64,000 bases of DNA. Source: RUG11690 sp045616665 (GTDB lineage: Bacteria > Bacteroidota > Bacteroidia > Bacteroidales > WCHB1-69). The position numbers and the translations under genes are program-made. Of the stretch, positions 6,814 to 15,198 are shown in pieces. The DNA lies in contig JAZLHE010000052.1 in the NCBI GenBank assembly GCA_045616665.1, positions 22,844 through 86,843 of the forward strand. Direction: 5' to 3'. Below the pieces are notes generated by a model that made no database searches, had not been told where the DNA came from, and saw only the letters and a list, made by a program, of their open reading frames with translations. The stretch's first letter is position 1. Each line of letters begins with the position of its first letter.

Positions 6814-9204
6814 CTATTTTATTTTAAAATTCCAAGTGATAGAGGGCATAATCGGAATCAAACTCATCTGATACGCTTTCGATTCCACCTCAAAAGCACC
6901 TTGAGAAACATCTACATTGGTATTTGTTTCATAAAAAATGAAGAACGGATTTTTACGATTATAAACATTATAAATCGCAAAATTCAAGCCCGTTTCAAAA
7001 TGCTTACGTTTGGCGATTTGCCAATCCACAGACAAATCCAAACGATGATACGGAGCCAGGCGATAACCGTTTCTTTCACTGTATTCAGCCAACATATTGC
7101 CGTTAAAAAGATAAAATCCCAAGGGAACAGTCATCGTATTGCCGGAAGAGAACACCCAAACGGCCGAAACTGTCAACTTATTTCTAATAATCTCATAGGA
7201 AAGATTAATAGAAACATCGTGGCGGCGGTCATATTTGGCATAAAACGGCTTTCCCCCATTCAATTCCGGAAATTTTCGCTGCGTAAACGACAAAGTATAT
7301 CCCACAAATCCCGTAAATTTGCCTTTGGTCTTAGCCAAATAAAATTCCACTCCGGCAGAATACCCTTCACCGTAAGTGTACATTTGATCAGGATTGATAT
7401 TTAGGGAATTAAAGGCCAAACCGTCGCGATATTCCGCCAAATTATACATTTTCTTGTAATAGCCGTCAACGTATGCCTCAAACATATTATGATAGAAATT
7501 TTGATATACGCCCAAAGAAGTTTGAACACAAGTCTGCGGTTTCAGCAAATCGGTAGAGGGCATCCAAACATCTACCGGCAGCGAAATCGTAGATAACGGG
7601 ACTTGGTGCAAATACTGATAATTCAAGGTAGCGGAAACCTTGATAGACGTATATTGGGCCACCTGAAAACGCATATTCAGACGCGGTTCGAGACGATTGT
7701 ACTGCTTGATAATCCGTCCCGGCTTATACACGATGGAATCCAAAATCTGATCACGTTCATCAATGACATAACGAGTGAACTTGCCCACGTGTTCAAAATG
7801 AGAGAATCGCAAACCCGCATTGATTTTCAGCCACTTGGTCACATCCCACTCATCGCAGGCGTAAATTCCCAACTCGTGGGCATAATACGGAGCAGTTTTG
7901 GGCAAGGTGAGCGAAGCATTTTCTCCCACATTGGCATCATATTCATTCGGACGCATCACGTGAAAAATATAATGAACGCCGAAGCGGACATTGTGTTTCG
8001 GCGACGGCAAATAAGTCAGTTCGCTTTTCAGCGAATAATCTTCCAAACCTGATTTTAATGCCAGACTATACACCGACATTCCCATTTCGGTCTTAAAATC
8101 ATAATGACTGAAAGTAAAAGACGTATTCAAGAACAAATTGGGAGAAATGATGTAATTCCATCTGGCACTTGCCATCGCATTGGCCCACACGAAATTAGCG
8201 TTGGTAGAACCCGATTTCGACTTGAATCCATAGCAATCGTTGCCGTAATATCCGCCAAAATACAAGCGATGTTTCTCATTAATGACGACATTGAACTTGG
8301 CATTCAAATCATAAAAATAGAATTTTGTGCCCTTCATCACGTGACCTTTTGGGAGAAACGGCTGGATCAGCAAATCAATATAGGTGCGCCGGGCTGAAAT
8401 GATAAAAGAACACACATCCTTTTTGATGGGTCCCTGAACGGTTAACTTGGAAAAGAGCAATCCCACACTTCCATCCAACTCAAATTTCTTCATATTGCCC
8501 TCTTTCTGAGACACATCGATGACTGATGACAAACGGCCACCATAATTCGCCGGCATTCCCGACTTATAGACCTCCACATTGCGGACCGCGTCGGCATTAA
8601 AAACAGAAAAGAATCCGAAAAGATGACTGGCATTGTAAATCGTAGCCTCATCCAGCAAAACCAGATTTTGGTCTGCCCCACCCCCACGGACATAGAAGCC
8701 GCTATTGCCTTCGCCGCCAGAAGAAAAACCGGGCAGCAGCTGAACGCTCTTAATCACGTCCGCCTCTCCCAAAAACGCAGGCATTTTCTTGATAGTCTGA
8801 ATTTTAAGATCGATCTTTCCCACATTGGCGCTCGTCACGTTGTGGTCTTCCTTCTGTCCTGTCACCACCACTTCGTCTGTAAGAATCGCCGAAGGTTCCA
8901 AAGCCACATTGATGGTTTTGTTCTTCGTTAAGGAAAGATTGTCCTTCATTTCCTGAAATCCCATAAAGCTGACTTTAAACTGATAATCTCCAGGAAAGAC
9001 GGAAATAGAATAAAAACCCGCCTTGTTGCTCACGCAACCTTGCGGGTTAGAGGGATTGGCTGTGTCAACCAAAATGACGTATGCACCCATAATTTGCTCA
9101 CCGCTATTTGCATCGGTCACTGTTCCTGAAACCGTAACTTTTTGAGCAAAGGCGACTTGCAGAAAAAACACAAGCCAAAAGCCAAGTGCAAGAATTTTCT
9201 TCAA
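6814..9204 (-). CDS. TonB-dependent outer-membrane receptor with carboxypeptidase-like domain
   Basis: A 796-residue receptor that should import a ligand across the outer membrane using TonB energy. In order: signal peptide (residues 1-20, ending AFAQ), a carboxypeptidase-regulatory-like beta-sandwich (about 22-108, VSGTVTDANSGEQIMGA), a plug domain (about 125-235, containing GFYVRGGGADQNLVLLDEA and VYKSGMPANYGGR), and a 22-strand-type barrel ending in an aromatic/basic C-terminus (WNFKIK). The start is a TTG that directly abuts the TAG of the upstream regulator gene; there is no ATG before the signal peptide. It is co-transcribed with an OmpR-type regulator and a DUF4249 lipoprotein. It is not a SusC, since no SusD follows. 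Confidence 0.9.
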   Translation of the reverse strand: MKKILALGFWLVFFLQVAFAQKVTVSGTVTDANSGEQIMGAYVILVDTANPSNPQGCVSNKAGFYSISVFPGDYQFKVSFMGFQEMKDNLSLTKNKTINVALEPSAILTDEVVVTGQKEDHNVTSANVGKIDLKIQTIKKMPAFLGEADVIKSVQLLPGFSSGGEGNSGFYVRGGGADQNLVLLDEATIYNASHLFGFFSVFNADAVRNVEVYKSGMPANYGGRLSSVIDVSQKEGNMKKFELDGSVGLLFSKLTVQGPIKKDVCSFIISARRTYIDLLIQPFLPKGHVMKGTKFYFYDLNAKFNVVINEKHRLYFGGYYGNDCYGFKSKSGSTNANFVWANAMASARWNYIISPNLFLNTSFTFSHYDFKTEMGMSVYSLALKSGLEDYSLKSELTYLPSPKHNVRFGVHYIFHVMRPNEYDANVGENASLTLPKTAPYYAHELGIYACDEWDVTKWLKINAGLRFSHFEHVGKFTRYVIDERDQILDSIVYKPGRIIKQYNRLEPRLNMRFQVAQYTSIKVSATLNYQYLHQVPLSTISLPVDVWMPSTDLLKPQTCVQTSLGVYQNFYHNMFEAYVDGYYKKMYNLAEYRDGLAFNSLNINPDQMYTYGEGYSAGVEFYLAKTKGKFTGFVGYTLSFTQRKFPELNGGKPFYAKYDRRHDVSINLSYEIIRNKLTVSAVWVFSSGNTMTVPLGFYLFNGNMLAEYSERNGYRLAPYHRLDLSVDWQIAKRKHFETGLNFAIYNVYNRKNPFFIFYETNTNVDVSQGAFEVESKAYQMSLIPIMPSITWNFKIK

Positions 9205-9975
9205 CTATTCTCTTACCTTCAAAATAAAACCGGTACCGTGAACATTGCAGATTTCCACTTTTGGTTCGAATCCCGGCATATATTTATCGTGACGACCACC
9301 GTTAGGATTCAGATGTTCTTTGCTGACCGGTTCTATATTAATATATGAACGCAATTTTGTCAAGAACACATCCATACTACGTCCAACAGAATAATCTTCA
9401 TCGCCCCAAACTTCCTTCAAGATCACCTCTCTGGGCAGTAATTTATTCTGATGTTCGCATAACAATTTCAGCAATTCGGCCTCTTTACGCGTTAAAGTAC
9501 GGGTTTTCTTTGGATGAATCAACTGCATTGCACTATAATCGAACACGAAATCACCAAATTTATAGATTTTTTCTTCCAACAATGGCTTATTTTCAATTTT
9601 CAAACGGCGAGTACGTCTTAATATAGCTTCAATACGAAGAGCCAACTCTTCCGTGCTGAATGGTTTTGCCATATAGTCATCGCAACCCAACTTGAAACCA
9701 CGGATTTTATCTTCCTTATTGGCCTTTGCCGTCAAGAAAATCACGGGAACATCCTGATCCAGCTTACGGATATCCTGCAACAAGGTAAATCCATCCTTTT
9801 CAGGCATCATCACATCTAAAATACAGATGTCGTACAAATCCTTATTAAACGCCTTTGAGGCAGCCATACCGTCGCTAAATTCGGCCACTTCATAATCCAG
9901 CATTTCAAAATAATCTCTCAATACATAACGAAGATTTTGACTATCTTCGACCAACATAATTTTACCTTTTTTCAT
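9205..9975 (-). CDS. OmpR-family response regulator (RprY-like), orphan, with wing insertion
   Basis: A 256-residue DNA-binding response regulator. The receiver domain spans about residues 3-118: Asp10/Asp11, phospho-acceptor Asp54 in LDVMMPEKDG, Thr82 and Lys104. The winged-helix domain is about 138-254 (TLTRKEAELLKLL, then SVGRSMDVFLTKLR as the recognition helix). About 22 extra residues (215-238, rich in Pro, Gly, Asn and His) separate the recognition helix from the C-terminal hairpin VEICNVHGTGFILKV. No histidine kinase gene is adjacent. The first gene of an operon with the TonB receptor and DUF4249 lipoprotein, it may control them, though this is inference. A -7 box lies about 75 bases upstream. 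Confidence 0.92.
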   Translation of the reverse strand: MKKGKIMLVEDSQNLRYVLRDYFEMLDYEVAEFSDGMAASKAFNKDLYDICILDVMMPEKDGFTLLQDIRKLDQDVPVIFLTAKANKEDKIRGFKLGCDDYMAKPFSTEELALRIEAILRRTRRLKIENKPLLEEKIYKFGDFVFDYSAMQLIHPKKTRTLTRKEAELLKLLCEHQNKLLPREVILKEVWGDEDYSVGRSMDVFLTKLRSYINIEPVSKEHLNPNGGRHDKYMPGFEPKVEICNVHGTGFILKVRE

Positions 9976-10049
9976 ATCTTTTTATTTTATTCAATTTATA
10001 TATTACAATTCAAAATAAACCATATTTACACAACCTACTTTTCAGATTG

Positions 10050-10057
10050 CAAATATA
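10050..10057 (-). promoter_or_regulatory. -7 promoter element for the regulator-receptor operon
   Basis: The minus strand reads TATATTTG followed by C, matching TAnnTTTG. It lies 74 bases upstream of the response-regulator ATG, leaving an AT-rich leader of roughly 65-70 bases, longer than other leaders in this window. Nothing else is recognisable in the spacer 9976-10145. Confidence 0.6.
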
Positions 10058-10145
10058 CAAAAAAAAATTGAGTTTTTAGTAAAATTTTACAAAGAAAATT
10101 AACGTTTGGTATTTAACACACTATATATCAATTAATTAATTTTCA

Positions 10146-11264
10146 TCAAAGGGCGTTTTCTAAAGAATTCCACACTAAATTTGCCGTCATATCCCACGAA
10201 AATTGGTCTTTTCTGCTCCACCCTTTTTCAATTAATTTCGGAACCAATTGTGAATCTTTTGACATTTCAAGAGCATTGGCAATAGTGCTTTCATCAAAGG
10301 GATTAGTCAAAATAGCAGCATCACCTGCCACTTCGGGCATCGCCGTCACATTAGAAGTCACCACGGGAACCCGACAACGGAAGGCTTCCAAAATTGGAAT
10401 GCCAAAACCCTCGAAGTAAGACACATACACTGATGCGCGGGCTGCGGCCGTGACCAAATGCAGCTCTTGGGCGTTCAGGTGGCCTGTAAAAAACACATTC
10501 TGTTTGAATTGCATTTTCTCGTATGCCTGTTGGATAGGCTTCGTCCACCAGCGTTTTTCGCCCACGATGACCAATTGGGTATCATCTCCCGTTTTTCGCT
10601 TATACAGGTCGTATGCGGCAAACAAGCGAGCCAGGTTTTTCCGCGGGTGCAACGAACCGACAAACATAAAATACGGTTTCCCGCCTGTATATTTGTTCTT
10701 GACCGCCTGCTTTTCCTCTTCAGCAATCGGCACAAACAATTCATTGGCACCATTGTAGGCCACGTCAATTTTAGAAGGATCGATATGATAGCATTCGCAA
10801 ATGTCGTTTTTGGAAAACTGTGAAACCGTAATAATCCGCCGGGCCTTCCGCGCATAACGGGGAAAGAAAGTCTTGTAGTGCCACAAAGCCAACGCCGGCA
10901 TATCCTTCGGGAAATGCTCAAAATTCAGGTCGTGGAAATGCACCACCGAAGGCACATCGGTCCGCAGACACATATAGCCGTCTGGCGAATAAAACAGGTC
11001 GGGCTTTATTTTTTTCAAAGCCCTGGCCATTGAAATCTCGAAGAACCAGACATACAAAAACGGATGACGCGCCTGCGGGAAAAGCACCACGGGCTTCACA
11101 TTATCCGCAAAAATGAATATTTTATCGGGTTGGCGGTCAAAAATAAAGTAGAACTCCACTTCTGGATGAGCCAAAACCATCCTTCGCAGCGTTTCGTAAG
11201 CCACCCAGCCAATGCCTTCAAGCTTATCTTTCAGCAACAAACGTGTATTGACCGCGATTTTCAA
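10146..11264 (-). CDS. Glycosyltransferase family 4 (GT-B fold)
   Basis: A 372-residue cytosolic retaining glycosyltransferase. The N-terminal Rossmann half (MKIAVNTRLLL; a GIGWV segment near residue 18) binds the acceptor. The C-terminal half begins around YFMFVGSLHPRKNL (about residue 200) and has the nucleotide-sugar site with the EX7E-type motif in EGFGIPILEAF (about residues 285-295). The length is usual for the family. Its start is 26 bases after the cobW stop, so it may be co-transcribed, but no polysaccharide or lipid A cluster surrounds it. The donor and acceptor are therefore unknown; roles in glycan or glycolipid synthesis are equally possible. Confidence 0.88.
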   Translation of the reverse strand: MKIAVNTRLLLKDKLEGIGWVAYETLRRMVLAHPEVEFYFIFDRQPDKIFIFADNVKPVVLFPQARHPFLYVWFFEISMARALKKIKPDLFYSPDGYMCLRTDVPSVVHFHDLNFEHFPKDMPALALWHYKTFFPRYARKARRIITVSQFSKNDICECYHIDPSKIDVAYNGANELFVPIAEEEKQAVKNKYTGGKPYFMFVGSLHPRKNLARLFAAYDLYKRKTGDDTQLVIVGEKRWWTKPIQQAYEKMQFKQNVFFTGHLNAQELHLVTAAARASVYVSYFEGFGIPILEAFRCRVPVVTSNVTAMPEVAGDAAILTNPFDESTIANALEMSKDSQLVPKLIEKGWSRKDQFSWDMTANLVWNSLENAL

Positions 11265-11290
11265 TGTTTCGGACTTTATTCAACAAAAAT

Positions 11291-12505
11291 TTACATAGTA
11301 AGACAGTCATCCAGAGCCTTGGTTATGGCAGCGACATCCATTTTTTGACCGATGAAGACCAATTTTTGCATTCTGTCGCCATACTGTTCATCCCAATCAC
11401 GACGCAGACCCGGTTCACGGTCCATCATCATTGCCAATTCTGCCGGCGGCATCGTGGCGTACCACAAGCCCACGTCCTTCAAGGAAATCTGTTTTCCTGC
11501 CTGCTCAAAGAGGTAACAACGGTCGTATTCATCCTTGAAATAGCAGATTCCCTTGGCCCGGATTACGCTTTTCGGCAGTTTAGTGGCAATAAATTCGTCA
11601 AAACGACCCAGGTTGAACGGGCGGCGGCGATAATAGACAAATGTGCCGATACCGTATTCTTCCACTTCACCGCCTTCGTGATCGTGATGGTGATGATGCC
11701 CTTCTTCGTGATGGTGCACTTCGTGATGATGATGTTCGTCGTGTTCGTGTTCGTCGTCATCATCGTCGTCATCGTGGAAATGTTCTATTTCGTGAATCCA
11801 AGTCGCGGAAGTTGCCACTTTTTCAAAATCGAACATATTCGTATTCAATATTTGATCCAAATCCACATCGCCATAATCACATTCAATGATTTTTGCCTGC
11901 GGTTGCAAGGCTTTTACAATTTCCTTCAACCTTCTCAATTCGGAAGGCGCTACTTCCGAAGCCTTATTCAGCAAGACGATATTACAGAATTCTATTTGTT
12001 GAATGACAAGATTTTCCAAATCGTCTTCATCAATATTTTCACGAAGAAGGCTGTCTCCGCATCCAAATTCGTTCTCCATTCTCAAAGCATCCACCACCGT
12101 CACCACGCAATCCAGCCGAGGCACGCCGGCTTTCGTATATTGCTCACCCATACGCGGAATGGAACAAATGGTTTGGGCAATCGGATCGGGCTCGCAAATG
12201 CCACTGGCTTCGATCACAATATAGTCGAAGCATTTCTGACTGATAATATCACTGAGTTGCTTTACCAGATCCATCTTCAGCGTACAGCAGATGCAACCGT
12301 TTTGCAAAGCCACCAGACTGTCGTCATTCTGGCCGACGATACCGCCCTTTTGGATCAAATCGGCATCAATATTGACCTCACCGATATCATTCACGATGAC
12401 GGCAAATTTGATTCCACGACGATTTGAAAGAATTCGGTTGAGCAAAGTAGTTTTTCCGCTGCCAAGATAACCGGTCAACAGCAACACGGGAATTTCAGTC
12501 TTCAT
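11291..12505 (-). CDS. CobW/COG0523-family GTPase with His/Asp-rich metal-binding tract
   Basis: A G3E-family GTPase, about 404 residues from the ATG at 12505 (a second ATG, three codons upstream at 12514, is also possible). Visible elements are the Walker A motif GYLGSGKTT, the CxCC metal motif in GCICCTLK, a NKASE nucleotide-specificity motif and a C-terminal CobW_C domain (about residues 290-400). Between them, about residues 238-280, lies a run of Asp then His/Glu with more than 15 histidines. Family members act as metallochaperones or insertases, often for zinc and induced under zinc limitation; this tract suggests Zn, Ni or Co storage. No cobalamin genes are near, so a role in B12 synthesis is unlikely. 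It is preceded by a -7 box. Confidence 0.9.
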   Translation of the reverse strand: MKTEIPVLLLTGYLGSGKTTLLNRILSNRRGIKFAVIVNDIGEVNIDADLIQKGGIVGQNDDSLVALQNGCICCTLKMDLVKQLSDIISQKCFDYIVIEASGICEPDPIAQTICSIPRMGEQYTKAGVPRLDCVVTVVDALRMENEFGCGDSLLRENIDEDDLENLVIQQIEFCNIVLLNKASEVAPSELRRLKEIVKALQPQAKIIECDYGDVDLDQILNTNMFDFEKVATSATWIHEIEHFHDDDDDDDEHEHDEHHHHEVHHHEEGHHHHHDHEGGEVEEYGIGTFVYYRRRPFNLGRFDEFIATKLPKSVIRAKGICYFKDEYDRCYLFEQAGKQISLKDVGLWYATMPPAELAMMMDREPGLRRDWDEQYGDRMQKLVFIGQKMDVAAITKALDDCLTM

Positions 12506-12526
12506 AATTACCATTTTTTAGGAATG

Positions 12527-12534
12527 CAAAAATA
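12527..12534 (-). promoter_or_regulatory. -7 promoter element for the CobW-family gene
   Basis: The minus strand reads TATTTTTG followed by C. It is 12 bases upstream of the first ATG (12514) and 21 bases upstream of the second (12505), so the leader is very short and the second ATG gives the more usual distance. No zinc-regulator (Zur) palindrome is evident. Confidence 0.65.
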
Positions 12535-12623
12535 CACATTTTTATTGTAGGACGACACAAAATATTAAATCTGCCTTCCGATTTATTTTTTTATTCATCA
12601 ACGCATAATTGAAAATTTTTACG

Positions 12624-12631
12624 TAAGTTTG
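12624..12631 (+). promoter_or_regulatory. -7 promoter element for pyrF-pyrK-pyrD
   Basis: TAAGTTTG followed by C matches TAnnTTTG. A start site a few bases downstream would lie at or just beyond the ATG at 12636, which favours the later ATG at 12675 as the true pyrF start. About 90 bases separate this box from the divergent cobW promoter. Confidence 0.6.
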
Positions 12632-12674
12632 CAAGATGATTTTATCATTTATTGACAATAATAAATTTAAAGAT

Positions 12675-13538
12675 ATGATTATAGACAAACTTTTTGAACG
12701 CGTGGCCAAAAACGGACACGTATGCGTTGGTTTAGACACCGATTATTCATATTTGCCAGAAAATTTCGCAGCCCAATTCACCAGCAAGGGCGAAGCCGTT
12801 TTCCAGTACAACAAAGCAATCATCGATGCCACCATCGACATTGTGGCCTGCTATAAGGTTCAAATCGCCTACTATGAAGCCCTGGGGTTGGAAGGGATGG
12901 AATGCTACCGCAACACCTTGGCCTATCTTCGAGAAAAAGATGCCATCATCATTGCGGATATCAAGCGCGGCGACATTGCCAAAACGGCTGAAATGTACGC
13001 CAAGGCCCACTTCACCGGTGATTTTGAAGCCGACTTCATCACTGTGAATCCGTATATGGGAATGGACAGCATTTCTCCATATCTTCCTTACGTTCAGAAC
13101 AATGAAAAAGGTTTGTTCGTGCTCATCCGCACTTCCAACGAAGGAGCCAAAGACATTGAATATATCGAAACCGCCGATCAACGCCACGTTTATAATGTCG
13201 TTGGTGAAAAAATCAACGCCCTTGGTCGTGAACACCTTGGACAATGCGGTTTTTCTGCCATTGGCGGCGTAATGGGCTGCACCCACGCCGACGAAGCCGC
13301 AGAAGTTCGCAAACAATTGGACAGCACCTTCTTCCTCATTCCAGGCTACGGAGCGCAAGGCGGCAAAGCCGAAGACATCGCCCTTTATCTCAAAAAAGGC
13401 AACGGCGGCGTAGTCAACGCTTCCCGTTCCATCTTGTTGGCCTACAGGAAAATGGAAAACGGAGCCAACAACTTCGCCGAATGCTCTCGCAAGGAAGCCA
13501 TCAGAATGAGGGACGACATCTTAAAATACGCTAAATAA
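12675..13538 (+). CDS. pyrF: Orotidine-5'-phosphate decarboxylase
   Basis: PyrF makes UMP from OMP, the last step of pyrimidine synthesis. This is the longer (type 2) bacterial form: from the ATG at 12675 it is 287 residues, starting MIIDKLFERV and reaching VCVGLDTDYSYLP. The active site is the IIADIKRGDIAKTAEMYA stretch, where the Asp-Lys-Asp charge network is visible. The phosphate-binding end is IPGYGAQGGKAED. An ATG 13 codons upstream is in frame but falls at the promoter start site and adds a non-homologous leader. It is followed 7 bases later by pyrK and then pyrD, an evident pyrimidine operon. Confidence 0.93.
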   Translation: MIIDKLFERVAKNGHVCVGLDTDYSYLPENFAAQFTSKGEAVFQYNKAIIDATIDIVACYKVQIAYYEALGLEGMECYRNTLAYLREKDAIIIADIKRGDIAKTAEMYAKAHFTGDFEADFITVNPYMGMDSISPYLPYVQNNEKGLFVLIRTSNEGAKDIEYIETADQRHVYNVVGEKINALGREHLGQCGFSAIGGVMGCTHADEAAEVRKQLDSTFFLIPGYGAQGGKAEDIALYLKKGNGGVVNASRSILLAYRKMENGANNFAECSRKEAIRMRDDILKYAK

Positions 13539-13545
13539 AGCAAAT

Positions 13546-14286
13546 ATGGAATACACTCTTCAAAAAGTCATCACGAACAAGCGGCTTCTCGGCGACATCT
13601 TTGTCATCGAAGTCAGTCGTCCTGCCGGAGAGATTCAACCCGGCCAGTTTTATATGCTCAAGGCCTGGAATGACGAATTAAGCCTAATGCGTCCCATCAG
13701 CGTTTACCGCTTTGACGACCAGACGCTGACGTTTATGTACCGCGTCGTCGGCAAAGGAACGCAATGGCTTTCAAAACTCAAGCGCAACGACAAAATCCAA
13801 CTGTTAGGTGCGTTGGGCAATGGATTCCCCTGCGAAGAAGTGAAAGGACACATTGCCCTGGTTGGCGGCGGCGTGGGCATTCCACCACTCTACGAAACGG
13901 CCAAGAAATTAACCCGTCTGGGCAATCACGTGGACGTGTATCTGGGTTATAAAGATGCCCTGTTTGCCTTCGAGGAGTTTGAAGAGGCATGTGACAATAT
14001 TTTCATCTCTTCAGAATCCGGATTTGAAGGATATAAAGGTTTTGTCACCGACTTGCTCCACACGGAAACCTACGATGCGGTCTTTACTTGCGGTCCTTTG
14101 ATTATGATGAAAAAAATCATCGATATGTGCCGCCAGAGCAACACGCCGGTCTGGTGTTCGATGGAAAAACACATGGGATGCGGAATTGGTGCCTGCCTGG
14201 TCTGCAGCTGCAAAACGACCTTGGGTATGAAACGTGCCTGCAAGGACGGTCCTGTTTTCAATGGTAACGACTTAATTTTCGAATAA
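13546..14286 (+). CDS. pyrK: Dihydroorotate dehydrogenase electron-transfer subunit PyrK
   Basis: A 246-residue FAD and [2Fe-2S] protein that passes electrons from dihydroorotate dehydrogenase B (PyrD) to NAD. The N-terminal beta-barrel binds FAD (LMRPISVYRF near residue 47). The NAD-binding half has VGGGVGIPPLYE, and near the C-terminus the cluster cysteines lie in MGCGIGACLVCSC and then RACKDGPVF. All four cluster cysteines are present. It sits between pyrF and pyrD, and its stop overlaps the pyrD start by one base. Together with pyrD this defines the NAD-linked class 1B enzyme rather than the quinone-linked class 2. Confidence 0.94.
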   Translation: MEYTLQKVITNKRLLGDIFVIEVSRPAGEIQPGQFYMLKAWNDELSLMRPISVYRFDDQTLTFMYRVVGKGTQWLSKLKRNDKIQLLGALGNGFPCEEVKGHIALVGGGVGIPPLYETAKKLTRLGNHVDVYLGYKDALFAFEEFEEACDNIFISSESGFEGYKGFVTDLLHTETYDAVFTCGPLIMMKKIIDMCRQSNTPVWCSMEKHMGCGIGACLVCSCKTTLGMKRACKDGPVFNGNDLIFE

Positions 14287-15197
14287 TGATGAATTCCAAT
14301 AGATTAAACGTCAGTATCAATAATATTGATTTCAAAAATCCTTTGATTGCGGCTTCCGGTTCCTTTGGTTTTGGCCGCGAATACAATGATCTCTACCCCA
14401 TTTCCTGTTGGGGCGGCATCAGCAGCAAGGGGCTTACCCTGAATGGCCGAGAAGGCAATAAAGGAATGCGGATCATTGAAACGCCAAGCGGCATTATGAA
14501 TAGCGTCGGACTTCAAAATCCAGGTGTTAAGAACTTCATTGCCAACGAATTGCCTTGGATGAAGCAACAAGACACGGTCATCCTGGCCAATCTCGGCGGC
14601 AGCTGCCCAGAAGATTACCTAAGCGGCGTAGAACTTCTCAACGAAACAGACATCGACATTTTGGAACTGAACATTTCCTGTCCCAACGTCAAAAGCGGAG
14701 GAATGGCTTTTGGTATCAAGGCCAACGTCGCCCACGAGATCGTTTCACAAGTCCGCAAAGCCTGCAAAAAACCATTGATGGTCAAACTGTCGCCTAATGC
14801 GGAAAACATTATCGAGATGGCAAAAGCCTGTCAAGATGCAGGTGCCGATTCCCTGTCATTGGTCAACACCTTCAAGGCAATGGCCATCGACATCAGACGT
14901 CGCAAACCCGTTTTCGAGAATGTCTATGCCGGACTTTCGGGCAAAGCCATTAAGCCGATTGCCTTACGAATGGTTCACGAAGTCTGCCATAACGTTTCCA
15001 TTCCCGTGGTAGGAATTGGCGGCATCACGACAGCCGAAGACGTTGTTGAATTTATGATGGCGGGCTGCGCTGCCGTTCAGATTGCCACCGGCAACTTCTC
15101 CGACCCGATGATTGGGCAGCAACTGCCACAACAATTGATTCAGCTCTTAGACGAACTGAAGATCAATCACATTAACGACATCAAAGGAATTATCTGA
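14286..15197 (+). CDS. pyrD: Dihydroorotate dehydrogenase B catalytic subunit PyrD
   Basis: A 303-residue FMN enzyme that oxidises dihydroorotate to orotate. Class 1B features are the catalytic Cys132 in LNISCPNVKSGG, the FMN-binding AASGSFGFG near residue 23 and GIGGITTAEDV toward the C-terminus, and the adjacent pyrK. Two ATGs stand in tandem at 14286 and 14289; the first shares its A with the pyrK stop (TAATG), suggesting coupled translation. The stop is one base from the convergent DUF4249 stop, with no room for a separate terminator between them. Confidence 0.95.
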   Translation: MMNSNRLNVSINNIDFKNPLIAASGSFGFGREYNDLYPISCWGGISSKGLTLNGREGNKGMRIIETPSGIMNSVGLQNPGVKNFIANELPWMKQQDTVILANLGGSCPEDYLSGVELLNETDIDILELNISCPNVKSGGMAFGIKANVAHEIVSQVRKACKKPLMVKLSPNAENIIEMAKACQDAGADSLSLVNTFKAMAIDIRRRKPVFENVYAGLSGKAIKPIALRMVHEVCHNVSIPVVGIGGITTAEDVVEFMMAGCAAVQIATGNFSDPMIGQQLPQQLIQLLDELKINHINDIKGII

Positions 15198-15198
15198 T

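Noticed and set aside
9263..9274. GGTTCGAATCCC, resembling a tRNA T arm
   Set aside because: It lies in the coding sequence of the response regulator and no acceptor, D or anticodon arms are around it.
11641..11889. Plus-strand Arg-rich frames opposite the CobW His/Asp tract
   Set aside because: They arise from the reverse complement of the repetitive His and Asp codons.
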